A model generated the notes under the pieces. The model was not told the DNA's origin, did no database searches, and saw only the letters and a list, made by a program, of their open reading frames with translations. A stretch of 64,000 nt of DNA from Longivirga sp963711805 (GTDB lineage Bacteria > Actinomycetota > Actinomycetes > S36-B12 > CAIYMF01), in contig CAVQFE010000010.1 in the NCBI GenBank assembly GCA_963711805.1, positions 558,001 through 622,000 on the forward strand, written 5' to 3'. Below, in pieces: positions 27,752-35,938 of the stretch (within the stretch, counting starts at the first letter, position 1; each line of letters opens with the position of its first letter). The translations under genes were made by a program, and so were the position numbers.

Positions 27752-29738
27752 ATGAGAATGAGCACCGGAACCCTGCTGTCCCCTCGAGGCACCACCGGGT
27801 CCACCGAACCCGTGCCGCTATCCACGTCGGGCACCCCGGCGCCGCCGAGCCCGACGGCACCACCGGCCTGGCGTCGGTGGATCTGGCCCGGCCTGCTCGT
27901 GATCACGGCGCTGCTCTTCTTCGTCCCGCTCTCGATCGGGTCGACACCGCAGACACTCACGTACACCGCCTTCGTCGACGACGTCACCGCGAACAAGGTC
28001 GCCACGGCCGTGATCGACGACACGGGAGCGGTCACCGGCACCCTCGTCGGCGGCGCCACCTACATCTCGAACGTCCCCACGGCGCTGGACAACGCCGGGC
28101 TGTCCCAGCAGCTGCTCGACCACAAGGTCGCGGTCACCGGCACGGCGGCCAGCCCGAACGTCCTCCTCGACGTGGTGATCTCGTTCCTGCCCTACCTGAT
28201 CATGATCGCGTTGGCGATCTGGTGGTTGCGGCGCAGCGTGAAGCAGGCCGGCAGCGGTGGTGGCGGCCTCGGCGGGCTGATGGGCGTCGGGCGGTCCCGG
28301 GCCAAGCTCTACGACCAGGACAAGCCCGCCACCCGGTTCTCCGACATCGCGGGCTACGAGGGCGCCAAGGCCGAGGTCATGGAGGTCGTCGACCTCCTCA
28401 AGAACCCCGAGCGCTACGCCCGTGCGGGCGCCGTCGGCCCCAAGGGCGTCCTGATGATCGGCCCGCCGGGAACCGGCAAGACCCTGCTGGCGCGCGCCGT
28501 CGCAGGCGAGGCCGGTGTCCCCTTCTTCGCGCTCAGCGGGTCGAGCTTCGTGGAGATGTTCGTCGGTGTCGGCGCATCACGGGTCCGCTCGCTGTTCGAG
28601 GACGCCCGCAAGGGCTCGCCGTCGATCATCTTCATCGACGAGATCGACGCCATCGGCGGGCACCGCGGCCACGGCGGCTTCGGGTCCAACGACGAACGAG
28701 AACAGACCCTCAACCAGCTCCTGTCCGAGATGGACGGCTTCGAGGCAGGCAGCAGCGTCGTCGTGATCGCGGCGACCAACCGGGCCGAGATCCTCGACGC
28801 CGCGCTGCTGCGCCCCGGCCGGTTCGACCGCACCGTGGAGATCCCGCTGCCGAGCCAGCGCGAACGCACCGAGATCCTCACCATCCACGCGCGCGGCAAG
28901 GTTCTGGCCCCCGACGTCGACCTGGACCGGGTCTCGCGCGGAACCCCGGGCTTCGCCGGCGCCGACCTGGCCAACCTCATCAACGAGGCGGCCATCAACG
29001 CGGTGCGCGGGCACCGCGACGTCCTCACCGCGAGCGACTTCGACGCTGCCCGCGAACGGCTGCTCATCGGTCGACGTGACAGCACGAACGCGTTGCTCCC
29101 CGCTGAGAAGGACGCCGTCGCCGTCCACGAGGCGGGACATGCCCTGGTGGCCGTGCTGTCGGAACACGCCGACCCTGTCGCGAAGGTCACGATCCTGCCC
29201 CGCGGTTCGGCCCTCGGTGTCACCGAGCAGCTGCCCGAATCCGAACGCCACCTGTACCCCGAGAGCTACCTCAAGGACTCCCTCGCGGTTCGCCTCGGCG
29301 GTCGCGCGGCGGAGATCCTGCGTCCTGGGGGAGGCGTCCACCGGCGCGGCGAACGACCTCGCGTCGGCCACCGGGCTGGCCACGCGCATGGTGCGCGACT
29401 GGGGCCTCTCCCCGGCGCTCGGACCGATCGGCTACAGCACGGACGGCACCCCACAGGACAACCCCTTCGCCGGACGCCCGTACGCCGAGGACACCCAGCG
29501 AGCCATCGACCGCGAGGTCGCCCGCCTGCTCACCGAGGCGGAGACGACCGCGGCCGTGCTGCTCGACACCCACCGGGAGATGCTCGACGTGCTGGTCACC
29601 GTGCTGCTCGACCGGGAGACGATCGACGGAGCCGACCTCGCGGCCGTCCTCGGCCTACCCGAGCGACCACCCGTCAAGGAACGCGCCTGGATCCGAGGAA
29701 CCGCCGCCATGGCACGGGCAGAGCGACGGCCGGCGTGA
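27752..29738 (+). pseudogene. ftsH: FtsH-type AAA+ zinc metalloprotease, one frameshift
   Basis: A membrane-anchored ATP-dependent protease of about 660 residues. Two membrane segments (about 44-61 and 135-160) flank a small extracytoplasmic domain; then come Walker A GPPGTGKT (237-244), Walker B IIFIDEIDAIGG, the SRH region RPGRFDRTVEIPLP, and the zinc site HEAGH (459-463). Near 29323 an extra C (ATC CTG c GTC CTG GGG) moves the rest, including the third zinc ligand region STGAANDLASATGLATRMV, into the next frame, ending at 29738. A Pro/Ser-rich N-terminal extension and the neighbours set it apart from housekeeping FtsH. AGGAG precedes ATG 27752. Confidence 0.82.
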
Positions 29739-29951
29739 CGGCCCATCCTTCGACAGACCACCCGATGGACACCGACCACTCTGCCCAGGGACGAGGCCCA
29801 GATGACCTCGTGGACACCGGTCCCGTCGCGCCACGCGGTGGGCCGAGTGTGCTTGTGGCAGTGGAGCAAACCGGCCGCGCGCGTGCCCTGGCCAGGGAGT
29901 TGGGGGCAGCCTGCACTTCGTCGTTGCCGCACAGCAGGCTGACAGCCGAGC

Positions 29952-29961
29952 GCCAGGAACC
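29952..29961 (+). promoter_or_regulatory. GCCAGGAACC motif, copy 3 (upstream of HtrA-like gene)
   Basis: The same 10-mer (followed by AGGA in place of GGGC), ending 58 nt before ATG 30020. It lies in the 281-nt gap 29739-30019, which has no other recognisable feature. Confidence 0.45.
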
Positions 29962-30019
29962 AGGACTCCCATGGAACTCAGGAAGCCTCAGCACGACCGG
30001 AAGAGATCGGAGACTGGCC

Positions 30020-31330
30020 ATGGACACACATGGAGAGCCGATCGTCATGACTCCGTCCTGGGACCCGAGCCAGAGCGAGTGGCAGATGTACGACACCCTG
30101 CACGGGACCGCCCCGGACTGGGCGCCACCGTCGCTCGAAGGTCCCCCGCCTCACCCAGCGTCGGATCCTGGTGCGAGTCGCCGCCGTCACAGGATCGCTG
30201 CCGGTGCTGCCGGAGCACTGGTCGTCGCGACGGTCGCCGCAGGTGTCGGGATCACGAGCTCGGCCCGCACCGCCGCGGCAGGGGCCGGGTCATCCACGCC
30301 GGCGTCGGGCGGCGGGGTCTCGCAGCCGCCCACGGGGACCGGCGGGACCGGGGCGACGCACCTCGGATTCGTGCCTGGCGCGCCGCAGGCACCGAGGTCG
30401 AGCCGCCCCGCAGCAGTGACCGCGACCAAGGTGACCAGCGGCAAGGCGACCGCGGCGCAGGAGGTCGGGGTAGTGGACATCACCACGACGTTGGCCGCGG
30501 GCGGTGAGGCCGCCGCCACCGGGATGATCCTGACCCCGACCGGCGAGGTCCTGACCAACAACCACGTGGTCGACGGAGCCACCAGCATCTCCGGCCGGGT
30601 CGTTCGCACCGGCGCCACCTACCAGGCGTCCGTCGTGGGCTACGACGCGACTCAGGACGTGGCCGTCATCCAGCTCTCCGGCGCCTCCGGCCTGGCAACG
30701 GTGAGCACGAGCACCAGCGCGGCGTACGTGGGCGAGTCCGTCGTCGGCGTGGGCAACGCCGGTGGCACCGGCGGCACACCGAGCGCCGCCACCGGGTCCA
30801 TCACCGCACTGGGAGCGTCCATCACCGCCAGCGAGCAGGGCAGCGCTGCTGAGCACCTGACCGGGATGCTCGTCACCAACGCACCGATCAAGCCCGGCGA
30901 CTCCGGCGGGCCGATGTACGACTCCAGTGGGCGGGCCATCGCCATGGACACCGCAGGCGCGGCCGGCGGACCCTCGGTGGCCTTCGCGATCCCGATGAGC
31001 CGGGCGCTGAGCGTGGCGGCGGCCATCGAGGCCGGCCAGGCCAGCTCCACCATCCACATCGGCGCCACCGCGTTCCTCGGGGTCGAGGTCGCCGGCAGCT
31101 CGCGCGCCGTCGTCGTGGGAGTCCTCGTCGGCTCCCCGGTCGCCCGCGCCGGCCTCACCGCCGGCGACGTGATCACGTCCCTCGCCGGTCAGCGGATCAC
31201 GACGCCGGCGAGCCTGTCGGTCGTGATGAAGTCGCTCACCGCCGGACAGCGCGTGTCGCTGCACTGGACCGACGTCAACGGGCGCACCCACTCCGCTTCC
31301 GTGACGCTCATGAGCGGCCCGGCGGCTTGA
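30020..31330 (+). CDS. HtrA/DegP-like S1C serine protease with PDZ domain, membrane-anchored
   Basis: A 436-residue trypsin-like protease. A cytoplasmic N-terminus of about 57 residues precedes one membrane helix (about 58-80); after a Gly/Pro/Thr linker the protease domain carries His182 (LTNNHVVDGA), Asp213 (DATQDVAVIQL) and Ser295 (KPGDSGGP), and a PDZ domain (about 350-430, TAFLGVEVAG, GSPVARAGLTAGDVITSLAG) follows. This is the actinobacterial HtrA/PepD layout, acting on misfolded proteins outside the membrane. GGAGA about 7 nt before ATG 30020 fixes the start. It shares the GCCAGGAACC motif with ftsH, suggesting joint control. Confidence 0.92.
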   Translation: MDTHGEPIVMTPSWDPSQSEWQMYDTLHGTAPDWAPPSLEGPPPHPASDPGASRRRHRIAAGAAGALVVATVAAGVGITSSARTAAAGAGSSTPASGGGVSQPPTGTGGTGATHLGFVPGAPQAPRSSRPAAVTATKVTSGKATAAQEVGVVDITTTLAAGGEAAATGMILTPTGEVLTNNHVVDGATSISGRVVRTGATYQASVVGYDATQDVAVIQLSGASGLATVSTSTSAAYVGESVVGVGNAGGTGGTPSAATGSITALGASITASEQGSAAEHLTGMLVTNAPIKPGDSGGPMYDSSGRAIAMDTAGAAGGPSVAFAIPMSRALSVAAAIEAGQASSTIHIGATAFLGVEVAGSSRAVVVGVLVGSPVARAGLTAGDVITSLAGQRITTPASLSVVMKSLTAGQRVSLHWTDVNGRTHSASVTLMSGPAA

Positions 31331-31352
31331 CCCCGCCTGTCGCCAGGCCTCG

Positions 31353-31389
31353 GACGGGGTCCCGGTCGAACTCCGACCGGGACCCCGTC
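31353..31389 (+). terminator. Perfect 16-bp hairpin after the protease gene
   Basis: GACGGGGTCCCGGTCG and its exact complement, separated by a 5-nt loop (AACTC), 22 nt after the protease stop. There is no U-tract, as is usual for actinobacterial terminators. This is the strongest hairpin in the window. Confidence 0.75.
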
Positions 31390-31455
31390 ACGCCGGCACT
31401 CGGTTCGCAGCTCCAAGCCCATCCCTACACGACCGGACAGATGAGGAGTCGGGGC

Positions 31456-31923
31456 ATGGCCTCTCGATGGCGAGTCCGACGGTCCTGGCTGTGGCCGTCC
31501 CTGCTGTCGGCCGTCGTCGTCGTGCTCGTTGCAGCGGGAGCGGCGGCCGCGATCGAGACCGACAGCGTCACGTCATACTGGCGCGGCTTGTGGTGGTCAA
31601 TCTCGCTCATCACCACGGTCGGGTTCCTCGGCCAGCCGCCGAAGACGCCGGCCGGCGCGGCGCTGTCCGTCGTGCTCATGATCCTGGGCTTCCTCCTGCT
31701 GGCCATGGTGAGCGCCTCCCTGGCAGCCTTCTTCGTCAGCGACGAGGAGAAGCCGAGAGACGCGCGCGAGCAGGCGACCGATGCCGCGGTCCTCGCCATG
31801 CTGAGCAGACTGGAGCAGCGCCTCGACGCACTGGACGGACGGCTGGACTCGGGGGTGCTCCGCGCGGGCGCGGCACATCCCGACTCGGGCAGTCGGGCAC
31901 CGCTGTCCGGCACGGAGGGGTGA
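31456..31923 (+). CDS. Two-helix ion channel protein (Ion_trans_2-like) with unusual filter
   Basis: A 155-residue protein with helix 1 (LWPSLLSAVVVVLVAAGAAAA), a pore loop (YWRGLWWSISLITTVGFLG) and helix 2 (AALSVVLMILGFLLLAMVSASLAAFFV), then a charged C-terminal coiled-coil-like tail (MLSRLEQRLDALDGRL). This is the KcsA-like pore layout, with four subunits expected per channel. The filter is TVGFLG where K+ channels have T-V-G-Y-G-D, so selectivity for K+ is uncertain. GAGGAG at 31443-31448 supports ATG 31456 over ATG 31441. It follows the 16-bp hairpin, so it has its own promoter. Confidence 0.8.
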   Translation: MASRWRVRRSWLWPSLLSAVVVVLVAAGAAAAIETDSVTSYWRGLWWSISLITTVGFLGQPPKTPAGAALSVVLMILGFLLLAMVSASLAAFFVSDEEKPRDAREQATDAAVLAMLSRLEQRLDALDGRLDSGVLRAGAAHPDSGSRAPLSGTEG

Positions 31924-32134
31924 GGGTGGTGGCCCTCATGTCGCGCTAGTGGCGCGGACGGCGCCGCCTCCGTCCGGGGTCAGCGCCCTCCTGTCACTTG
32001 CACGCCGTCACACGTCCTTCTCAGATTCCACCCCGACGCCTCCCAGGGACGGCGCGCACCCTTCGGTTCAAGGCGCGGCTCGGGCCAGACGTAACGCAGC
32101 CCTTGCGGCGTACACCCGACGTGAAGGGGTGCCC

Positions 32135-33802
32135 GTGGTCTCGAGCGGTCAGCCGCGGCGCGACGCCCGTGTGAAGCCAGGCTCCGGCAGAGACGCGGAG
32201 ACCGCATCCACTCGGGACGCGTCGCAGCCACGAGTCGGATTCGTGGTGCTGGTCCTCTCCCTCGTGGCCGTCTTCGTGGTCGACGTGCGCCTGCCCGACG
32301 TCGTTCTCCTTCCCTTCCTGACGGTTCCGGTCGTCGCGGCCGCGACCTTCCTGCGGCCGCGCGCCACAGCGCTCATCGGCGGTATCGCTGTCGCACTCGG
32401 GACGCTCACCGGCGTCGTCGACGGCGGACTGGCGAGCGACGACTACTGGATCCGGCTCGCCGGCCTGCTGGTGGTCTGTCTCATCGCGATCCAGCTGTCG
32501 CGTCTCGCCACTGCCCGTGAGACCGCGCTGGCGGCACGCGAGCAGCGCTACCGGCTGCTTGCCGACAACGCCAGCGACGCCGTGTTCCTCATGGACGGGG
32601 AATGGGTGGTCACCTGGGCGTCCCCGACGGTGACCACCGGGCTCGGATACCCCGTCGCCGAGGTGCTGGGCCGGCGCCGGCGCGACTTCGTCGACGTCGC
32701 GGACCGCGAGACCGCGGTGCACCACGAGCTGCGCACGGCGCAGGGCCTGCGCTCCCAGCACCAGGAGCGGTTCGTGCTGGCCGGCGGCACGTCACGGTGG
32801 ATGTCCGTCGCCCTGAGCCCGTTCACCGACGACACCGGTCGGGTGACCGGATTCGTCGCAGCCCTGCGCGACATCGATGACGAGGTGCGAACGCGCCAGG
32901 AGCTCCACCGCAGCGAACGCACGTTCCGCCTCGCCATGGCCGGAGCCGCCGAGGGGATGGCGGTGGTCGGCTCGGACGGTCGCTTCGTCGAGGTCAACGC
33001 AGTGCTGGGCGAGCTCATCGCTCGCGACGAACGCTGGCTGATGGAGCACACCGAGGAGGACCTCTTCCCCTCCGACGCGATCGGGCCGATCCGAGACGTT
33101 CGTGACCGCCTCCGGTCCGGCGTCTCATCACGCGAGTCGCACCCGCGCCGTCTGTTGGACGCCGACGGTCGCGAGGTCTGGATCAACCACGCCGTCGGCG
33201 TCATCCACGCCGAGGACGGCGATCCGCCGTTCTACGTCTGTCAGTACCAGGACATCACCGCCGCCCACGTCGAGCGCCTGGACCTCACGAGTCGGGTCAA
33301 TCGAGACCCGCTGACAGGCGTCGCGAGTCGCTCCCACCTGCTCGACGTGCTCACCCACACCGACTGGCGCGACCACCGGCGCGGGATGGGAGTCGGTCTG
33401 CTCTACTGCGACATCGACGACTTCAAGTCCATCAACGACACCTGGGGGCATGCGGTCGGCGACGACGTGCTGCGGGTCGTCGCCGACCGGATCGCCGTGA
33501 CGCTTCGCGACGGCGACGTCGTGGGGCGCATGGGCGGTGACGAGTTCGTCGTGGTCCTGAACGGCCTGCGTGGCACTGAGGACGCGCAGGCCGTCGCCGA
33601 GAAGATCCGGGCAGCGGTAGCCAAACCGATCGCCGCCGGTGGCGAAACGGTGACCTGCCATCTCAGCGTGGGGATCTCCATGCTGGCCTACGGCGACTCG
33701 CTCAAGGACTCGCTCGACCATGCGGACACCGCGCTCTACGCGTCCAAGCAGGGCGGGCGCGATCGAGCCAGTGTCTACAACGACCACGTCGCACATCACT
33801 GA
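32135..33802 (+). CDS. Membrane PAS-PAS-GGDEF diguanylate cyclase
   Basis: A 555-residue protein predicted to make cyclic di-GMP. Three to four membrane helices (about residues 35-125) are followed by two PAS domains (about 135-255 and 260-385; the first includes FLMDGEWVVTWASPTVTTGLGY) and a GGDEF domain (about 390-550). The active-site loop is intact (RMGGDEFVVV, GGDEF at 467-471), with NRDPLTGVASR at the domain start and YCDIDDFKSINDTWGHAVGD for metal and GTP binding. No EAL domain. AAGGGG 5 nt before GTG 32135 suggests that start; longer in-frame starts exist from 31949. Gap 31924-32134 has no recognised gene. Confidence 0.88.
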   Translation: MVSSGQPRRDARVKPGSGRDAETASTRDASQPRVGFVVLVLSLVAVFVVDVRLPDVVLLPFLTVPVVAAATFLRPRATALIGGIAVALGTLTGVVDGGLASDDYWIRLAGLLVVCLIAIQLSRLATARETALAAREQRYRLLADNASDAVFLMDGEWVVTWASPTVTTGLGYPVAEVLGRRRRDFVDVADRETAVHHELRTAQGLRSQHQERFVLAGGTSRWMSVALSPFTDDTGRVTGFVAALRDIDDEVRTRQELHRSERTFRLAMAGAAEGMAVVGSDGRFVEVNAVLGELIARDERWLMEHTEEDLFPSDAIGPIRDVRDRLRSGVSSRESHPRRLLDADGREVWINHAVGVIHAEDGDPPFYVCQYQDITAAHVERLDLTSRVNRDPLTGVASRSHLLDVLTHTDWRDHRRGMGVGLLYCDIDDFKSINDTWGHAVGDDVLRVVADRIAVTLRDGDVVGRMGGDEFVVVLNGLRGTEDAQAVAEKIRAAVAKPIAAGGETVTCHLSVGISMLAYGDSLKDSLDHADTALYASKQGGRDRASVYNDHVAHH

Positions 33803-33946
33803 GAGCGTCGGATCGACCGGTGAGATCACCGGCCGTCGTGTTCGGGTAGGAACCCCGGCGGCCACGCTCAGCCCAGCAGACATCGGGGTCGGCGCTGGGC
33901 CGACGTGTCCGGCGGGTGCGGGGCCGGATCCGGGGCTGCACGTGCG

Positions 33947-33974
33947 AGGACCCCCGCACGGATACGGGGGTCCT
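33947..33974 (-). terminator. Perfect 10-bp hairpin downstream of tRNA-Leu
   Basis: AGGACCCCCG / CGGGGGTCCT with an 8-nt loop, about 27 nt past the 3' end of the tRNA on its strand. It probably ends the tRNA transcript and may also stop the convergent GGDEF transcript. Confidence 0.65.
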
Positions 33975-34000
33975 GCGACGGGCGAATGCCCGCACATCGG

Positions 34001-34084
34001 TGTCCGAGGGGGGACTTGAACCCCCATGCCCTTTCGGGCACTAGCACCTCAAGCTAGCGCGTCTGCCTATTCCGCCACCCGGAC
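34001..34084 (-). tRNA. tRNA-Leu (GAG)
   Basis: An 84-nt tRNA with a complete cloverleaf: acceptor stem GTCCGGG pairing with CTCGGAC (one G-U), D-arm GGCGGAATAGGCAGACGC, anticodon arm CTAGC-TTGAGGT-GCTAG giving anticodon GAG, a long variable arm (GTGCCCGAAAGGGCAT) typical of leucine tRNAs, and T-arm GGGGGTTCAAGTCCCCC. The discriminator is A; CCA is not encoded (the next bases are CCG), so it must be added after transcription. Confidence 0.97.
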
Positions 34085-34181
34085 ACGTGCTGCGGACGGG
34101 CGGACCCGTGCGCGGCAACCCGGAGAGCATACAAGAGGCACGGACCGACCACGAAACCCGGAGGTGGGGGAGGATGGCCGG

Positions 34182-35531
34182 GTGACCGAGACCGCATCGC
34201 CCGTGCTCCCGCTGCCGCTGCCCGACGCCGAGGCGGAGGTCGTCGAGCTCGTCTCCGACCTCATCCGTATCGACAGCAGCAACTACGGCGACGGCTCGGG
34301 TCCCGGCGAGGCGGAGGCCGCGGAATACGTAGAGGCGCGGTTGCGCGAGGTCGGGCTCGATCCCGAGCGCTACTCGTGCGGGCCGCGACGGGACGGGGTC
34401 GTCGTACGCATCCCCGGGCGGGACCGCAGCCGCGGCGCGCTCCTGGTGCACGGGCACCTCGACGTCGTCCCGGCCCGGGCCGAGGACTGGTCGATGCCGC
34501 CGTTCGGCGCGGAGGTGGCCGAGGACCTCGGCGTACCGATGCTGTGGGGGCGCGGCGCGGTCGACATGAAGGACATGTGCGGGATGACGCTCGCCACGGT
34601 CCGGTCCTGGGCGCGCAACGGGGTGCAGCCCGAGCGTGACGTCGTCGTGAACTTCCTGCCGGACGAGGAGGCGGGCGGCTGGACCGGGTCGCACTGGCTG
34701 GTGGAGCACCGGCGCGACATGTTCGAGGGGGTCACGGAGGCGGTCGGCGAGGTCGGCGGCTTCTCGATGACCGTGCGCGACGATCTGCGGCTGTACCTCG
34801 TGCAGACCGCGGAGAAGGGCATCGGCTGGCTACGGCTGACCGCGGCGGGCCGGGCCGGACACGGCTCGATGCTCAACGACGAGAACTCCGTGACCGCGCT
34901 GTGCGACGCCGTGGCGCGGCTCGGGCGGCTCGACCTCCCGGTGCACGTCACACCGGCGGTGCGCGACTTCCTCGCCGTGCTGTCCGACGTCACCGGCACC
35001 GAGCTCGACCCGGACGACATCGACGAGACACTCGCGAAGCTCGGGCCGATGGCCACGCTCGTCGGTGCGACGCTCAAGAACACGGTCAACCCGACCATGC
35101 TGTCGGCCGGGTACAAGGTCAACGTGATCCCGGGCGAGGCGCAGGCGCACGTCGACACCCGCTTCCTGCCGGGTCACGAGGAGGAGATGCTCGCCGCGAT
35201 CGACGAGATCCTCGGCGACGCCGTGAGCCGCGAGTTCGTCAACCACGACATCGCGGTGGAGACCACGTTCGACGGCCCGAGCATCGACCTGATGGCCGCG
35301 GCGCTGCGCGCCGAGGACGAGCACGCCGTCGCGGTCCCGTACATGCTCTCCGGCGGCACCGACGCGAAGGCCTTCAGCACCCTCGGCATCCGCTGCTACG
35401 GCTTCGCCCCGCTGCAGCTGCCGCCCACGCTGAACTTCGGCGCGCTGTTCCACGGCGTCGACGAGCGGGTCCCCCTGGACGCGCTGCGCTTCGGCACCCG
35501 TGTCCTCGGCCGCTTCCTCCGCGCCGCCTGA
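34182..35531 (+). CDS. M20 family metallopeptidase (dipeptidase/deacylase-like)
   Basis: A 449-residue zinc amidohydrolase of the M20/ArgE/DapE/ACY1 family. Metal ligands are visible: His90 in HGHLDVVP, Asp in GRGAVDMKD, Glu-Glu in LPDEEAGG and the C-terminal His in ALFHGVDERVP; a lid domain (AGRAGHGSM ... GYKVNVIPGEAQAHVDTR) separates them. M20 proteins of this actinobacterial subgroup are usually annotated as dipeptidases; the substrate is not determinable. GGGGGAGG at 34166-34173 is 8 nt before GTG 34182. The gene ends facing DUF5703. Confidence 0.92.
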   Translation: MTETASPVLPLPLPDAEAEVVELVSDLIRIDSSNYGDGSGPGEAEAAEYVEARLREVGLDPERYSCGPRRDGVVVRIPGRDRSRGALLVHGHLDVVPARAEDWSMPPFGAEVAEDLGVPMLWGRGAVDMKDMCGMTLATVRSWARNGVQPERDVVVNFLPDEEAGGWTGSHWLVEHRRDMFEGVTEAVGEVGGFSMTVRDDLRLYLVQTAEKGIGWLRLTAAGRAGHGSMLNDENSVTALCDAVARLGRLDLPVHVTPAVRDFLAVLSDVTGTELDPDDIDETLAKLGPMATLVGATLKNTVNPTMLSAGYKVNVIPGEAQAHVDTRFLPGHEEEMLAAIDEILGDAVSREFVNHDIAVETTFDGPSIDLMAAALRAEDEHAVAVPYMLSGGTDAKAFSTLGIRCYGFAPLQLPPTLNFGALFHGVDERVPLDALRFGTRVLGRFLRAA

Positions 35532-35546
35532 CCGTCACGCGAGGTA

Positions 35547-35599
35547 CACCTCGAGCCGACCGGCTGAAACCGCCCCTGCGAACGGGGCGTCTCGAGGTG
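35547..35599. terminator. Nested hairpin between convergent M20 and DUF5703 genes
   Basis: An outer 9-bp repeat (CACCTCGAG / CTCGAGGTG) encloses an inner hairpin CGCCCC / GGGGCG with a 7-nt loop. Lying between two convergent stop codons, it is a plausible bidirectional terminator. Confidence 0.6.
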
Positions 35600-35622
35600 C
35601 AGCTCGCAGTCGGGCGGGGGCG

Positions 35623-35832
35623 TCAGGCGGTGCGGACGGCGCGCAGGACCCGGCGGCGGATCCACACGCGGCGTCGTCCGTCCGGGTAGAGCCGCAGCCG
35701 GGCCAGCTCCCAGGAGCCGTGCTCGGCGAGCTCGACCAGCGCGGCCCGGACCGCATCACGTGCGGTTCCCCGCGGCAGGGTGATCTCGCGGTACTCCCAC
35801 GTGGACGCCCGGGTCGCCGGCATGGCGTCCAT
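35623..35832 (-). CDS. DUF5703 family small protein
   Basis: A 69-residue basic protein: WEYREITLPRGTARDAVRAAL, then AEHGSWELARLRLYPDGRRRVWIRRRV, which is the whole DUF5703 signature. Function is unknown; the family is limited to actinobacteria and keeps this neighbourhood (near the M20 peptidase) in many genomes as I recall. ATG 35832 is preceded at 7 nt by CAGAAT, a possible leaderless -10. Confidence 0.88.
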   Translation of the reverse strand: MDAMPATRASTWEYREITLPRGTARDAVRAALVELAEHGSWELARLRLYPDGRRRVWIRRRVLRAVRTA

Positions 35833-35938
35833 TCTGCGCCCGGCCGGTCCTCCGGCGGGCGCGACGTGCCGGAGTCGGCCGACGAGGAGCTCCGCGACCG
35901 GGTACGCCGGGGCAGCCGGCGGGCGCGACCTGGCGGAG

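Noticed and set aside
33998..34084. tRNA-Leu as a proven integration site for the 26-34 kb block
   Set aside because: No integrase and no second copy of the tRNA 3' end was found in the window; proximity alone is not enough.
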